Assembly (NCBI GenBank): GCA_017654935.2
Contig: CM065704.1
Coordinates: forward strand, 26,483,967-26,547,966
DNA length: 64,000 nt
Direction: 5' to 3'
Source of the DNA: Phymorhynchus buccinoides
Lineage: Eukaryota; Mollusca; Gastropoda; Neogastropoda; Raphitomidae
The notes beneath the pieces were generated by a model, which had not been told where the DNA came from, ran no database searches, and was given only the letters and a program-made list of their open reading frames with translations. Below, piece after piece: positions 28,621 through 40,700 of this stretch (positions within the stretch are counted from its first letter, which is position 1; each line of letters starts with the position of its first letter). Both the position numbers and the translations under genes were made by a program.

Positions 28621-28770
28621 TCACACGAGTTTCTTGGCGATAAAGAATCGCTTCATGTGCACGCTCTGCCACAGGCCTATGGCCATCAGGACCGACACCT
28701 GGATCACGGCCCACCAGAACACACGCTGGTTTGTGCTCTCGCTGGTGTAGCGAAAGCGCTCTTCTCGCAC
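28621..28770 (-). CDS. TMED exon 5.2: alternative terminal exon (TM and tail)
   Basis: Acceptor TTTTTTCAG|GTGCGA, stop TGA. Encodes 49 codons: [20 protein letters not shown], a TM segment ([14 protein letters not shown]) and [14 protein letters not shown] and KKLV trafficking signals are kept. It differs from exon 5.1 mostly in the TM helix and juxtamembrane residues (SVHMKRFFI against [10 protein letters not shown]). Length and phase are identical to 5.1, so it is an interchangeable cassette and not a decayed copy. Confidence 0.9.
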   Translation of the reverse strand: MREERFRYTSESTNQRVFWWAVIQVSVLMAIGLWQSVHMKRFFIAKKLV

Positions 28771-31700
28771 CTGAAAAAAGGGGCCACTTTCTACGCTGAA
28801 ACCCACTGAATGATAACCGTTTCAAACTGCGTTTTATGGCATCTGAATACTGTCACTTTCTGCGCTGAAAAACCTAAGGCTCAGCATGACTATCTCAAGC
28901 TAGGCTTTTGTGTTTGAAAAACGCCAGTTTCTATGCTGAAACCTACAATTCAGAATGATGAAGTCAACTCTATTTCCAGCTACTTTTGCGTTTGAAAACC
29001 ACCAGTTTCTATGCTGAAAGTGAAACTGAAGAGTCAGAATGATTACTCGATTTCAAGCTAAGCTTTCGCATTGAATAACCGCCACTTCCTACGCTGTGAA
29101 ACTCAGGACTCAAAAGCGTTTTTTTCTTCCTTCTGTTCTATCCTAATTCCTATCCTTAGTATTGCAGAAACCATCATACTATAGAGAGTCAGAGTGTTTC
29201 CAAGCCACATACTAGAACACACACTCAGTCAGAAGTTGCACTTCCATTCAAACACAAAAGTTTTTAAAAAAGTTAAAAAAATAATCCAACACCTATTAAA
29301 TGACCTAACCATCACAAGATATTGATCTTTTCCCAGCCTTGTATATTTTCCGGTTACCGGTTATACTCATGACAGAATATCAAAGCCTTAAGTCAATTCA
29401 ACAATGCTTCCACACTCCCCACACAAAACACTAGTACTGTAGTAGAGATGAAAATCATACCAATAACAGTATTAACCCCTTGACTGCCAGAGCAAATTAA
29501 AAACAAAACATTGGGCAAATCATGCCATCTGGAAAAAGACAACTGATAGAGCCAATCTAGAAGCTCTTCCAAAAGTCCTATTAAATCCAAAATGGCTTCT
29601 AAGGGATATGCTATCTCAACTACCGTCCCGGGATATAACTCTCTAGACTGTTAGAGCAAAAGCCAACATATCAGGGTTATTCCTCTTCATCTGATGACGT
29701 CATCAGTGATGTAATCAGGTCAGTACGTAATACGTTGGTGGCAGTCAAGGGGTTAATTAACGCGCAAATGACAGATCATTCTCTACAGCACCTTATGGCC
29801 AACTGATCAAACGAGCATCAACACGCGCCCCACAAAGTTCCACATTCTTCACACACCAACTGACACACCATTTCTAAATCTCTAGAGTACAATGACAATA
29901 ACAGAACATACACTGTGTAACCAATACCACCGACATAACTATCAATCTTGACAGGGAAGGGGATGGGGGTGGGGTGGTGAGTGGGAGAAAGGGGGTATGT
30001 GCAGAGAGATTATAAAGGGAGAGGGGGGTGTAAAGCCACTAAAGGGGATAACAAAACAAACGAAAGAGCCTTTGAAGAAAACTAGGCCTGTGATTTTGCG
30101 ACTGATCCTCAGGCACTCTCTTTCTCCTTCCATATGTTGAAACATGACAATCTTAATGCCCAGCTTTAGTTTGATGAGCTTTTAAGCATCACCAATACGA
30201 TTTGTGACATTTCTTGAACAGGACCTGATTGTCAAAAACGGCATAACACACTAAATGTGTCTTTCTTGTATGCATCATTAATTTACCAAGATGACTGTTT
30301 CCTTAAAATCATGTAGAAATAATAATTATTGATAGCATTCTGTTTCAGTTTTCTCCTCTGTACAAAATCTTGTAGGTAAAAATTAAAGGTCTTTTTCAAC
30401 TGAATCTTACAGAAATCCGTAAACTGATCGGTGCTTTTTTTTAGTGCCGATTGGATTCCAACTGATCAGCAACCATCTTTTTTTTTTTTTTAATGTTCAC
30501 TCATGTCTTTGTCTGAAAATTCTGATAACAAAAAACCCTGACCAGGAACAAGACACCACCATACTGTTTTTGTGTTTTTTTCCTCTGCTTTTTCAACCCT
30601 CTTCCATCCGATAATCAGAAAATGTTTGAAATTGAAAAAAAAAGTAGCCTATACAATAGACAACTTATCACATGCCAAATACTGAATGCATGTGCACGCA
30701 TTCTCAAAACTCGCACAGCGCTTAAGACAAAACATGAGGAGAAGGAAGGGAGGAGAGAAGGAACACGAGAATGATGACATGGTTAAAAGGCAACATAAAA
30801 TTAAAAGGGGGACATAAGGACTGAGAAGGAGGAGAGGAGATTGTGACTGATGGTTCATGGCCGGAGCCCACACGCGTACGAACCTCGAGACTCTGTTGCT
30901 GGGTTGTCTCTTTCAGGAGTAAAACTTCGTTAAGTCAGTAGGGTGTGGCAATAACCTTGGTCACACTCTATTTGGTTAGTAGTGGTGATGACAAAGTAGT
31001 TTGTCCCTTCCAAGCAATTTTCAATGCTGGAACAGACAACTTAGCAATGCTTTCTCATCGTTCCTTCCACGCAAATTCCAATGCTGGAACAGACAACTTA
31101 GCAATGCCCTGTCATCGTCCCTTCCACACAATTTTCAATGCTGGAACAGACAACTTAGCAATGCCCTGTCATCGTCCCTTCCACGCAAATTTCAATGTTG
31201 GAACAGACAACTTAGCAATGCCCTGTCATCGTCCCTTCCACGCAAATTTCAATGTTGGAACAGACAACTTAGCAATGCCCTGTCATCGTCCCTTCCACGC
31301 AAATTTCAATGTTGGAACAGACAACTTAGCAATGCCCTGTCATCGTCCCTTCCACGCAAATTTCAATGTTGGAACAGACAACTTAGCAATGCCCTGTCAT
31401 CGTCCCTTCCACGCAAATTTCAATGTTGGAACAGACAACTTAGCAATGCCCTGTCATCGTTCCTTCCACGCAAATTTCAATGTTGGAACAGACAACTTAG
31501 CAATGCCCTGTCATCGTCCCTTCCACGCAATTTTCAATGTTGGAACAGACAACTTAGCAATGCCCTGTCATCGTCCCTTCCACGCAAATTTCAATGTTGG
31601 AACAGACAACTTAGCAATGCCCTGTCATCGTCCCTTCCACGCAATTTTCAATGTTGGAACAGACAACTTAGCAATGCCCTGTCATTAACCCTTCCAAGCA

Positions 31701-34700
31701 AATTTCTTGGAACAGACAACTTAGCAATGCCCTGTCATTAACCCTTCCAAGCAAATTTCAATGCTGGAACAGACAACTTAGCAATGCCCTGTCATCGTCC
31801 CTTCCACGCAATTTTCAATGCTGGAACAGACAACTTAGCAATGCCCTGTCATCGTCCCTTCCACGCAAATTTCAATGTTGGAACAGACAACTTAGCAATG
31901 CCCTGTCATCGTCCCTTCCAAGCAAATTTCAATGTTGGAACAGACAACTTAGCAATGCCCTGTCATTAACTCTTCCAAGCAAATTTCAATGCTGGAACAA
32001 ACAAACTTAGCAGTGCTTTCTCATCAAACCTTCCAAGCAAATTTCAATGCTGGAACAGACAACTTAGCAACAGGGCTTCGAGATCCATACGCGTCCGATC
32101 TCCTGCCACAGGGAAGTATAAAAATAGGGACAGAGGGACAAGAGAGAAGAAGAAGAGGGTGATGATCGAAAGGTTCAAGGATGCAAAACGGGGAACACAG
32201 GGTGCTGCCGTGGGGGGATCAGACCAGCTTCTTGGCCTGGAAAAAGCTCTTGAGGTGCTGCATTTGCCAGAAGCCGGTGAGCAGGAGGATGAGGGTTTGT
32301 GCAATGGACCACCACAGCACACGCTGGTTGGTGCTTTCGCTCGTCTGCCGGAAACGCTCCTCTCGGTACTGAAACAGCATCGTTAACTTATGACCTACAC
32401 AAGCTAGCAGTAGGGTGGATCAGAGTTGTGTGTTCTCCTTTAGAATGAATAGTTGTCATCCACCTTTGGTTATTTCATTGCCCTCTCTCTCCCTAGCCTC
32501 ATTGTTTAACCCTTTCATCGCCACTGTCGCCTCTCCTTGGCACCGCATAGATTTAACACCCATCTCACTGCAAGGCATCAAATGAGGGTCTGTTAACCAA
32601 TGACCTTATGTTTTTAATTTTGGGAGGTAAGGATAGGCCCTATTTTATGCATGTCACAGAGGAATCCCCAATATTGCAGATAAAATCTTTTCTCTACCCG
32701 AGATAAGATTAGTGGAAAGTTTTGGCTGAAAAATGGCTGGCGTTGAAAGGGTTAAGTCTAAGCTGATTACACCTTATTCAGGGCTGCCTACCCTATGTTG
32801 CAACTTCCAGGGACAAACTACATAAAAAGCAGGGACAGAAACTTATTTCCAGGAACAAAAACATCGCAATGTCATGCATCCGGGTCAAAACGAACATTAA
32901 CTTCTGATTACTTTGTGATCTAGCACATTTCTGCAACTGGATGTTTTGGTAATCTTCCTGATGCTTTTTGGTATCATTCATTATGCCTCAATATTCAAGA
33001 TCCTTTGGTGTTCAGTAACCTTTGTGTAACATGTCAGTTAAGAAAATCTCAACAGTATCCGTTGTTTTGGGTGTTCCTGTGTTCAACAGTAAGATCAGCA
33101 AACAAGACAAGTGACTGCTCTACAAAATTTTGATTCTGCTCAGTTTCCAGGGACACCAGACAGAAAAGTGGATTCCAGGGACAAGGTGCCATTTTTAACT
33201 GTTTCCAGGGACACATACCCCTTAGGGGGGATGGTAGGCAGCCATGCTTATTCCTTTATTTTGGTGTGTTGTTAAAAATTTCTACTGTTGTAAAATCACT
33301 GATTTTGCAGATACACTGTCAGCGTCGGACATTGACGATATGCAATGATACAGGCATTCTGTCAAGTAATCAAAAATAGTAGAATACAGCATCAATTGGC
33401 ACAAACTTATATTGCGGATTACTTGCCACAAAATACATGTTCACAAAATACTCAAACAGGAGTGGATACAATGGGTGAGGGAAAGAAGGGTGCGAGATAG
33501 GATGGCCAGACATTGGGTTTATCTAAGGTGTAGTGCATGTCTTTCCCTCTGAAATGCAGCATCTGGTTACTCTCCAATTAAAAAATTAAAATAATAATAT
33601 AAAAAATAATAATCAGAGAACCGAGTCCTGCCATTCCAGACCTGATCTCAACAGAAAGATAATTGACACTACACTTGTGTCATAGTATGACCTTCTGACA
33701 GCACTACTCCAGAAAAGTGGACTGTAATTTATCTATATTGGAGAAAGTTTGACCTTAAATACACCCCCCACTCTCTCAGCCAAGCGGCATGGTCAAAGAT
33801 ACGTCCCCACTCTCTCAGCGAAGAGGACTGCAAGACAATGCACGCATTGCCAACATTACCAGCCTTGAACGTCTATGCTCCATCTAGACAGCTACGCTCC
33901 TCCTTTGACTCTCATATCCTCCAGATCCCTCGTTTCAGCTCCAGGACACTTGGTGAGCGTTTTTTTCTCTTTCCGGGCCCCTACCTCTTGTCTTAGAAAA
34001 AATTGCCTCTTCCGCTCCATAGCTCAAACTCTCTGTCCCCTTTCAAATCTTCTCTCAAAACCACTCTATTTAAATCCTAATCTGCTTCATTCTTTTCATT
34101 TCTACTGACTTTTTTGTTCCCGTTTTATGCGCATGTGTGTGTACCTCAGACCTGCCTACTTGGAATTTTCCCAATCAGTAGCCCAGCCATCAATTTTCAG
34201 TAGCATGGCAAATTTTTCCGTAGCATCCACAAACAACGGCAATCGATTTGTTCTCTTCCTGAGCCGAAACGCACTGCTTAATATGTTTCGCCGATTGAAC
34301 GTGTTGACGGCAATCGTCTCTACCGCCATGATTCACAGAGAAGTCCGCATGGCAGAGGTTGCACTGCAGCGAGCATGGTTCGCACCGAGTCAACTTCTGA
34401 CGATGCAAGGCCACTCCTCCGTGTAAGCTATTTTGAAAACTTGTGCGGCAGGCCGATGTTTTTTCTTAGAACAAGATGGTGTGCCAGATGATTTTCGTTT
34501 TCTGGTTTGCGTTCGTTTTTCTTCGTTTGAAACATCTCCCGAATCGCTACTGCTGCTGGAGTCCGCCATTTTTTTCAGAGAAAGTAATAAGAACGCATGC
34601 GCAGTCACTTTGATAAAAACGGAAGTGACTAGGTTATCGCGCGTGACACGGCGTCTGCTCTTAGAAACCGACAAAACCGGGAACGACATAAGCAAAAATA

Positions 34701-37700
34701 AAATGCGGCGGCAATTTGTTTTTTCCGTAGCAACGTTAAGGTTGCCGTAGCTCCGTAGCAAAGCTTTATTTTTCGTAGCTGCTAAGGCCAAATCGTAGCA
34801 GTAGGCAGGTCTGGTACCTGTATGTGTGACTGCGAGTGTGTGTGCATGTGAGCGCGTGCATACATCTTAATTATATGTGATTTATGTTTTGTAGCACTTT
34901 TTGTGTGGTGAGGTAATGTATGTGTGTATGTGTGTATGTGTGTGTGCGCATGCATGCGCTAAGGCGACTTATGTGTGACGGATGTTTTTTAATATATGTA
35001 AATTACCTTGTTTAACATTACCGATTCATCTATTTACTGATTTACTTGAAGTACATAGCTAAGGCATGACTAGGGCAAAGTGGTGGCAGGGACAAAATAC
35101 GGGAAGATGAGAAAGGGGAGATTGCTCTTCAAATTTATTTTTAAAAAAAGAAACACCTCAACTTTACTCTGGAAAAAAACAACCACCAAAAAGCACCAGA
35201 ATTCAGGCACATAACCTGAAGAGAAGCACCCATGTACTACCCGCCCTCTGGTAGTTCTGATCTGCTCCATCTGAATCAAGTCCAACCAATCCCCTAAGCA
35301 GCAGCCCTAACACTTACCCCACCCCCAATGGTACCCACCCTCTGGTAATTCTGATCTTCGGTGATCTGCTCCACCTGAATCAAGTCCAACCAATCCCCTA
35401 AGCAGCAGCCCTAACACTTACCCCACCCCCAATGATACCCACCCTCTGGTAGTTCTGATCTTCGGTGATCTGCTCCACCCAACCAATCCCCCTAAGCAGC
35501 AGCCCTAACACTTGCAAACCCTCTGGTAGTTCTGATCCCCCCCCCCCCCCCCCCCCCCCAGTGGTACCCACCCTCTGGTAGTTCTGCTCCTTGGTGATCT
35601 GCTCCACCTGAATCAAGTCCAACCAATCCCCTAAGCAGCAGCCCTAACACTTACCCCACCCCCAATGATACCCACCCTCTGGTAGTTCTGCTCCTTGGTG
35701 ATCTGCTCCACCTGAATCAAGTCCAACCAATCCCCTAAGCAGCAGCCCTAACACTTACCCCACCCCCAATGATACCCACCCTCTGGTAGTTCTGCTCCTT
35801 GGTGATCTGCTCCACCTGAATCAAGTCCAACCAATCCCCTAAGCAGCAGCCCTAACACTTGCAAAAAGTACCCCCCCCCAGTGGTACCCACCCTCTGGTA
35901 GTTCTGCTCCTTGGTGATCTGCTCCACCTGAATCAAGTCCAACCAATCCCCTAAGCAGCAGCCCTAACGCTTGCAAAAAGTACCACCCCAATGGTACTCA
36001 CCCTCTGGTAGTTCTGCTCCTTGGTGATCTGCTCCACCTGGTCCAGCAGCTGCCTGATCCTCAGCTGGAGCTCGCTCAGCTTGTCCTTGGCCTGCACCTG
36101 CTGGTAGTCCACCGCATGCTCCCCCACGGAGATGTCCAGGTGAACGCGCTGTGCAGCGAACACACCAAGCACAGGGTTAACCCTTTCAATGCCAACGTCG
36201 CATTTTTGCACCACAATGATTTAGCACCCATGTCACTAAAAGGCATCAAATCAGGGTCTGTTATCCAAAGAGTCACGGAACCCTTGTATTTTACCTGAAA
36301 ATGTTGTTTAGGTTATCTATAAGTCTCAGGTAGTGCATGCTGAATTGTACTGCTTAAAACATACTGTCCAATGCTAAATGATCGGTGCAACTGAGCTGTC
36401 TCTGTGATCTCACACTAGTCGCAGTGTGTTTGTGAGCAAGCTGTTTCCTTTCGTTTTCTTATCATGAGACAAGATCCTATTCTCTTCATTTTGGGAGGTA
36501 AGGATAGGCCTTACTTTAAATATGTCACAGAGGAATCCCCAATATTACAGACAGATTTTTGTCTCTACCCAGGTAAGCTTTAATGGAATTTTTTTGCTGA
36601 AAAATGGCTGGCGGTGAAAGGGTTAAGGATGAATAAACCAAGAACTAAGACCCCTCCCCCAGTGGGGATACATAGTTCCCACACCTTCTGGAAGTTCTGT
36701 GCTTGTAACTTCCTCTAATCTGTGACTCTCTTTGTCTCTGCCTTTTCCCTTTGCTTACTGTCATCTACTATCTTTCTACCTTACCGGTCCATTCTCCTGC
36801 CTTTTTATAAAGAAACGCTTACAAAGAATTTCTCCAGCCGTAGATGGACATGCTGGGCCTATTTTTCAGTTAGGTGCATAAAGGCAGCATGACGCATCTG
36901 CGCTAATAACTGACAGGAAACTAAGCGATTGATGAAGAAGAAGAAAAACAAAGAACCCTAACCACCCCACCCCCTTCCCCGACCTAATTACCCCGTACAT
37001 AAACTATGTATAGTCTGGATAGCTGAGATGCGTAGTCCTGGCGTAAAATGTGCAGTCCTAACTCCTATTCATCACAAGCCTTCAAGGACTATTCAAGGAA
37101 AATGTGTTGAGAATTGGAAATGCATAATTATCAATTTTGAAGCGTATCAAAGGTTACACAGGCATCAGAATTGTCAGAGGATCAGAGGATTTCAGAATTT
37201 CTGACAGAGGATTGGCTGCTCTTGTCAGAGGTTTTGCCTTTTTATTGAGTGTTATCCTTTGTGTTAAAGAGCATTTTAAAGTGATTTATCACTATGTTAA
37301 GCTTTTTTTATGGTGTTAGGAACTCATTTCAGTGTTGTCCCTCTTCAGGCTAGGCCCTTTTACCGCAGTTTTCAGAGGATTGGACGTCAGACTATTCTGA
37401 TGCCTAAAGGTAGAAATTGTGCAGCAGCAGCTCAAATGCTACCATATTTTTCGGACTATCAAATTTTACACATAATTCAGATGTTGTTATACTTTTTTTT
37501 ACTATTTTGTTCATCATATTATAAGGTGCATGGGCCTCAGTCTGAAAGAAAAGCATTGCCTTATAAAATCAAATAAATATGGTACTTATAATGAGTAGAG
37601 CAAATAGGCCTGCCTTTTCATCTTCTTACCTCCCTTTTTTGTTTCTTATCATCTTCTTACCTCCCTTTTTGTTTCCTTTCTCTCATCTTCTTACCTCCCT

Positions 37701-40700
37701 TTTTGTTTCCTTTCTCTCATCTTCTTACCTCCCTTTTTTGTTTCTTCTCATCTTCTTACCTCCCTTTTTGTTTCCTTTCTCTCATCTTCTTACCTCCCTT
37801 TTTTGTTTCTTCTCTCATCTTCTTACCTCCCTTTTTTGTTTCTTCTCTCATCTTCTTACCTCCCTTTTTTGTTTCCTTTCTCTCATCTTCTTACCTCCTT
37901 TTTTGTTTCTTCTCTCATCTTCTTACCTCCCTTTTTTGTTTCTTATCATCTTCTTACCTCCCTTTTTGTTTCCTTTCTCTCATCTTCTTACCTCCCTTTT
38001 TGTTTCTTATCATCTTCTTACCTCCCTTTTTGTTTCTTCTCTCATCTTCTTACCTCCCTTTTTTGTTTCCTTTCTCTCATCTTCTTACCTCCTTTTTTGT
38101 TTCTTCTCTCATCTTCTTACCTCCCTTTTTTGTTTCCTTTCTCTCATCTTCTTACCTCCCTTTTTGTTTCCTTTCTCTCATCTTCTTACCTCCCTTTTTT
38201 GTTTCCTTTCTCTCATCTTCTTACCTCCTTTTTTTGTTTTTTGTTTCCTCTAACCTAAGTTTTTGTTGTTGTTTTTTTGTCTTTCCTCCTCATTATAGCA
38301 GCTGTATGACGGTTGTCATTATTGCAAATCATAATATGCATTTTAAGTCAGGGCTTTGAATGTATGCTAAACTAGTCTAGATAACATTTTCCTTGTTGCG
38401 TTGATTGGAAAGTTCTCGTTGAGTTTTTCATTCCCCTTATTTATAAAAGGCACTCAATCAAATACATAAGGCATGTGCGTGAGGTGTACACCCAGTTAAA
38501 TATTTAAAGCAATGATGTCCCGAGGCCCCAATCATAGGCCATTGAGCTATTAAAATTGAAAATGTACCATTGTGTTCTCCATAAGGACAAATGTCTGATT
38601 AATGTTTTTGACACTGGCACGCTTTGTCCTGTTTGCTAACTGTCCTATCACTTTTCGATCCTCTGGGCATCACTGTATAAAGCACCATCATAAGCTACAC
38701 CATTAATTTTATGCAAAGTAAAAACAACAAAAAAGCAGCACGATTTTAGAATCCAAAAAGAACGATGTACAGACAAACCTCTATTTTAAGACTTCCAAAA
38801 TGTCCGGAAAAATCGGTCGTAAATTGGAGGGGTCGTATGACGGAGGTTTTCACTGGCAGCCGTAGAAAGAAAAAGTTCAGCACAGTTCATACTCTCTTCT
38901 TCATGCACACATACAATGACATATTAAAACTGGATTTGGGTCTTTCCAACTCCATAGGATTGTGCAATCGATGTATTACAGTTTCACTTCGCCGACTTCT
39001 GTTAATCACCTCCACTCTCGTCCAAAGTCAGTGGTTTTCTTTTTCAAAGTCAGTGGTTTTCGTGCTTTTCCTACGCTTTCCGCCATCTTTTCTACAACAA
39101 GGGAAGCGACTCCGCTTTCAGGCCCTTGACCGTGGTTGTTTCCCTTTGCTCGAAGTCTATGCAGACGACAACAACGGTCGTAAAAACCAACAAAATGGCA
39201 GTCGTAAGTCACGTTTTAGAGGAAGTCGTTTAAGAGAGGTCGTTTACATAGTAAAATGCATCCGTGCCAACAAATCCGGTCTCAAATGAGAGGTGGTTGC
39301 TTAACAGAGGGTTGTAAAATAGGGGTTTGTCTGTATCATACTCACCAATTGTCCAGCGTAAAGCCAAGCGGTGGAGTTAGAGTTGAGACAAATGATGTGC
39401 TCTCCGGCGCTGTGGGACGTGAAAGTGAAACGACCTTCCGCCGCGTACGTCTGTTCAACACCATTTTTATTACATAAATAAACATGATTCAATCGACCAG
39501 CAACCTAAACAACTAATTCAGTCTTTAAAAAAAACCAAAAAAAACCCCAATGCACACAAACTATGTACAATCACAGTTAACCTTTCACCACCAATGTCGC
39601 ATTTTTGCACCACAATGGTTTAACACCTATGTCACTAAAAAGCATCAAATCAGGGCCTGTTATCCGAAGACCCTATTTTCTTAATTTTGGGAGGTAAGGA
39701 TAGGCCTAATGTTATACGTGTCACAGAGGAATTCGCAACGTTGCATTTTTTGTTCTGTACCCAGGTTAAGTTTAATCCTTTCACCGCCGATGTCGCATTT
39801 TAGCACCACACTGAGTTAACACCCATGCTACTAAAAGGCATAAAAGTTGGATCAGTTATCCATAATCCAATATCCTTATGTTGTTAATTTTGAGAGATAA
39901 GGAAATGATTTACTTGATGTATGTCATTGGGGGATCTACAGTACTGCAGATGCCAACTTTTCGTCACCTAGGTAAATTTGACATACATTTTTGGCTGAAA
40001 CATGGCTGGCGGCGAAAGGGTTAATACTAATAATAGTATTGTTTGGCTAAAGGGCGGCGAAAGGATTCAAGAAATAATTCCACTATTGATTGTTACTATG
40101 AGGCTTTGTCTTCATTCACTTTTTACAGTTTTCCATAATACAATAATTTAGGACAATCTTTTAAATCTAACAAAATATTGCCACTCTTCAAAATAATCTC
40201 CATACATTTCATTACATTTCTTACCAAAGTGAGCTGACAAGTTGACAATGAAGGCTACAAAGAGAAGATAAACAAGCACTGCAATAAGTACCCTGCGGTC
40301 AACTAAAGAATGAAGGGAGATCACCACTGATTGCCCTTTCTTTAAGAAAAAAGAAAGAAAAAAACGGCCATAACTTGTTGCCTTGCAATAAGTACCCTGC
40401 GGTCAACTAAAGAATGAAGGGAGATCACCACTGATTGCCCTTTCTTTAAGAAAAAAGAAAGAAAAAAACGGCCATAACTTGTTGCCTTGCAATAAGTACC
40501 CTGCGGTCAACTAAAGAATGAAGGGAGATCACCACTGATTGCCCTTTCTTTAAGAAAAAAGAAAGAAAAAAACGGCCATAACTTGTTGCCTTGCAATAAG
40601 TACCCTGCGGTCAACTAAAGAATGAAGGGAGATCACCACTGATTGCCCTTTCTTTAAGAAAAAAGAAAGAAAAAAACGGCCATAACTTGTTGCCTTGCAA

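Noticed and set aside
30945..31741. Two overlapping + frames of about 247 codons with 19-residue repeats
   Set aside because: They follow from a 57-bp satellite whose period is divisible by three. Both frames are equally open, no splice or start signal supports either, and the array lies 3' of TMED exon 5.1 on the other strand.
37579..38359. Three long + frames (151-224 codons) rich in Phe, Leu, Ser, Pro
   Set aside because: Low-complexity translations of the pyrimidine minisatellite; several frames are open at once and no domain is visible.
38765..39289. 174-codon + ORF
   Set aside because: Coincides with the Tigger-like MITE, shows no domain and overlaps only by chance with the TMED region on the other strand.
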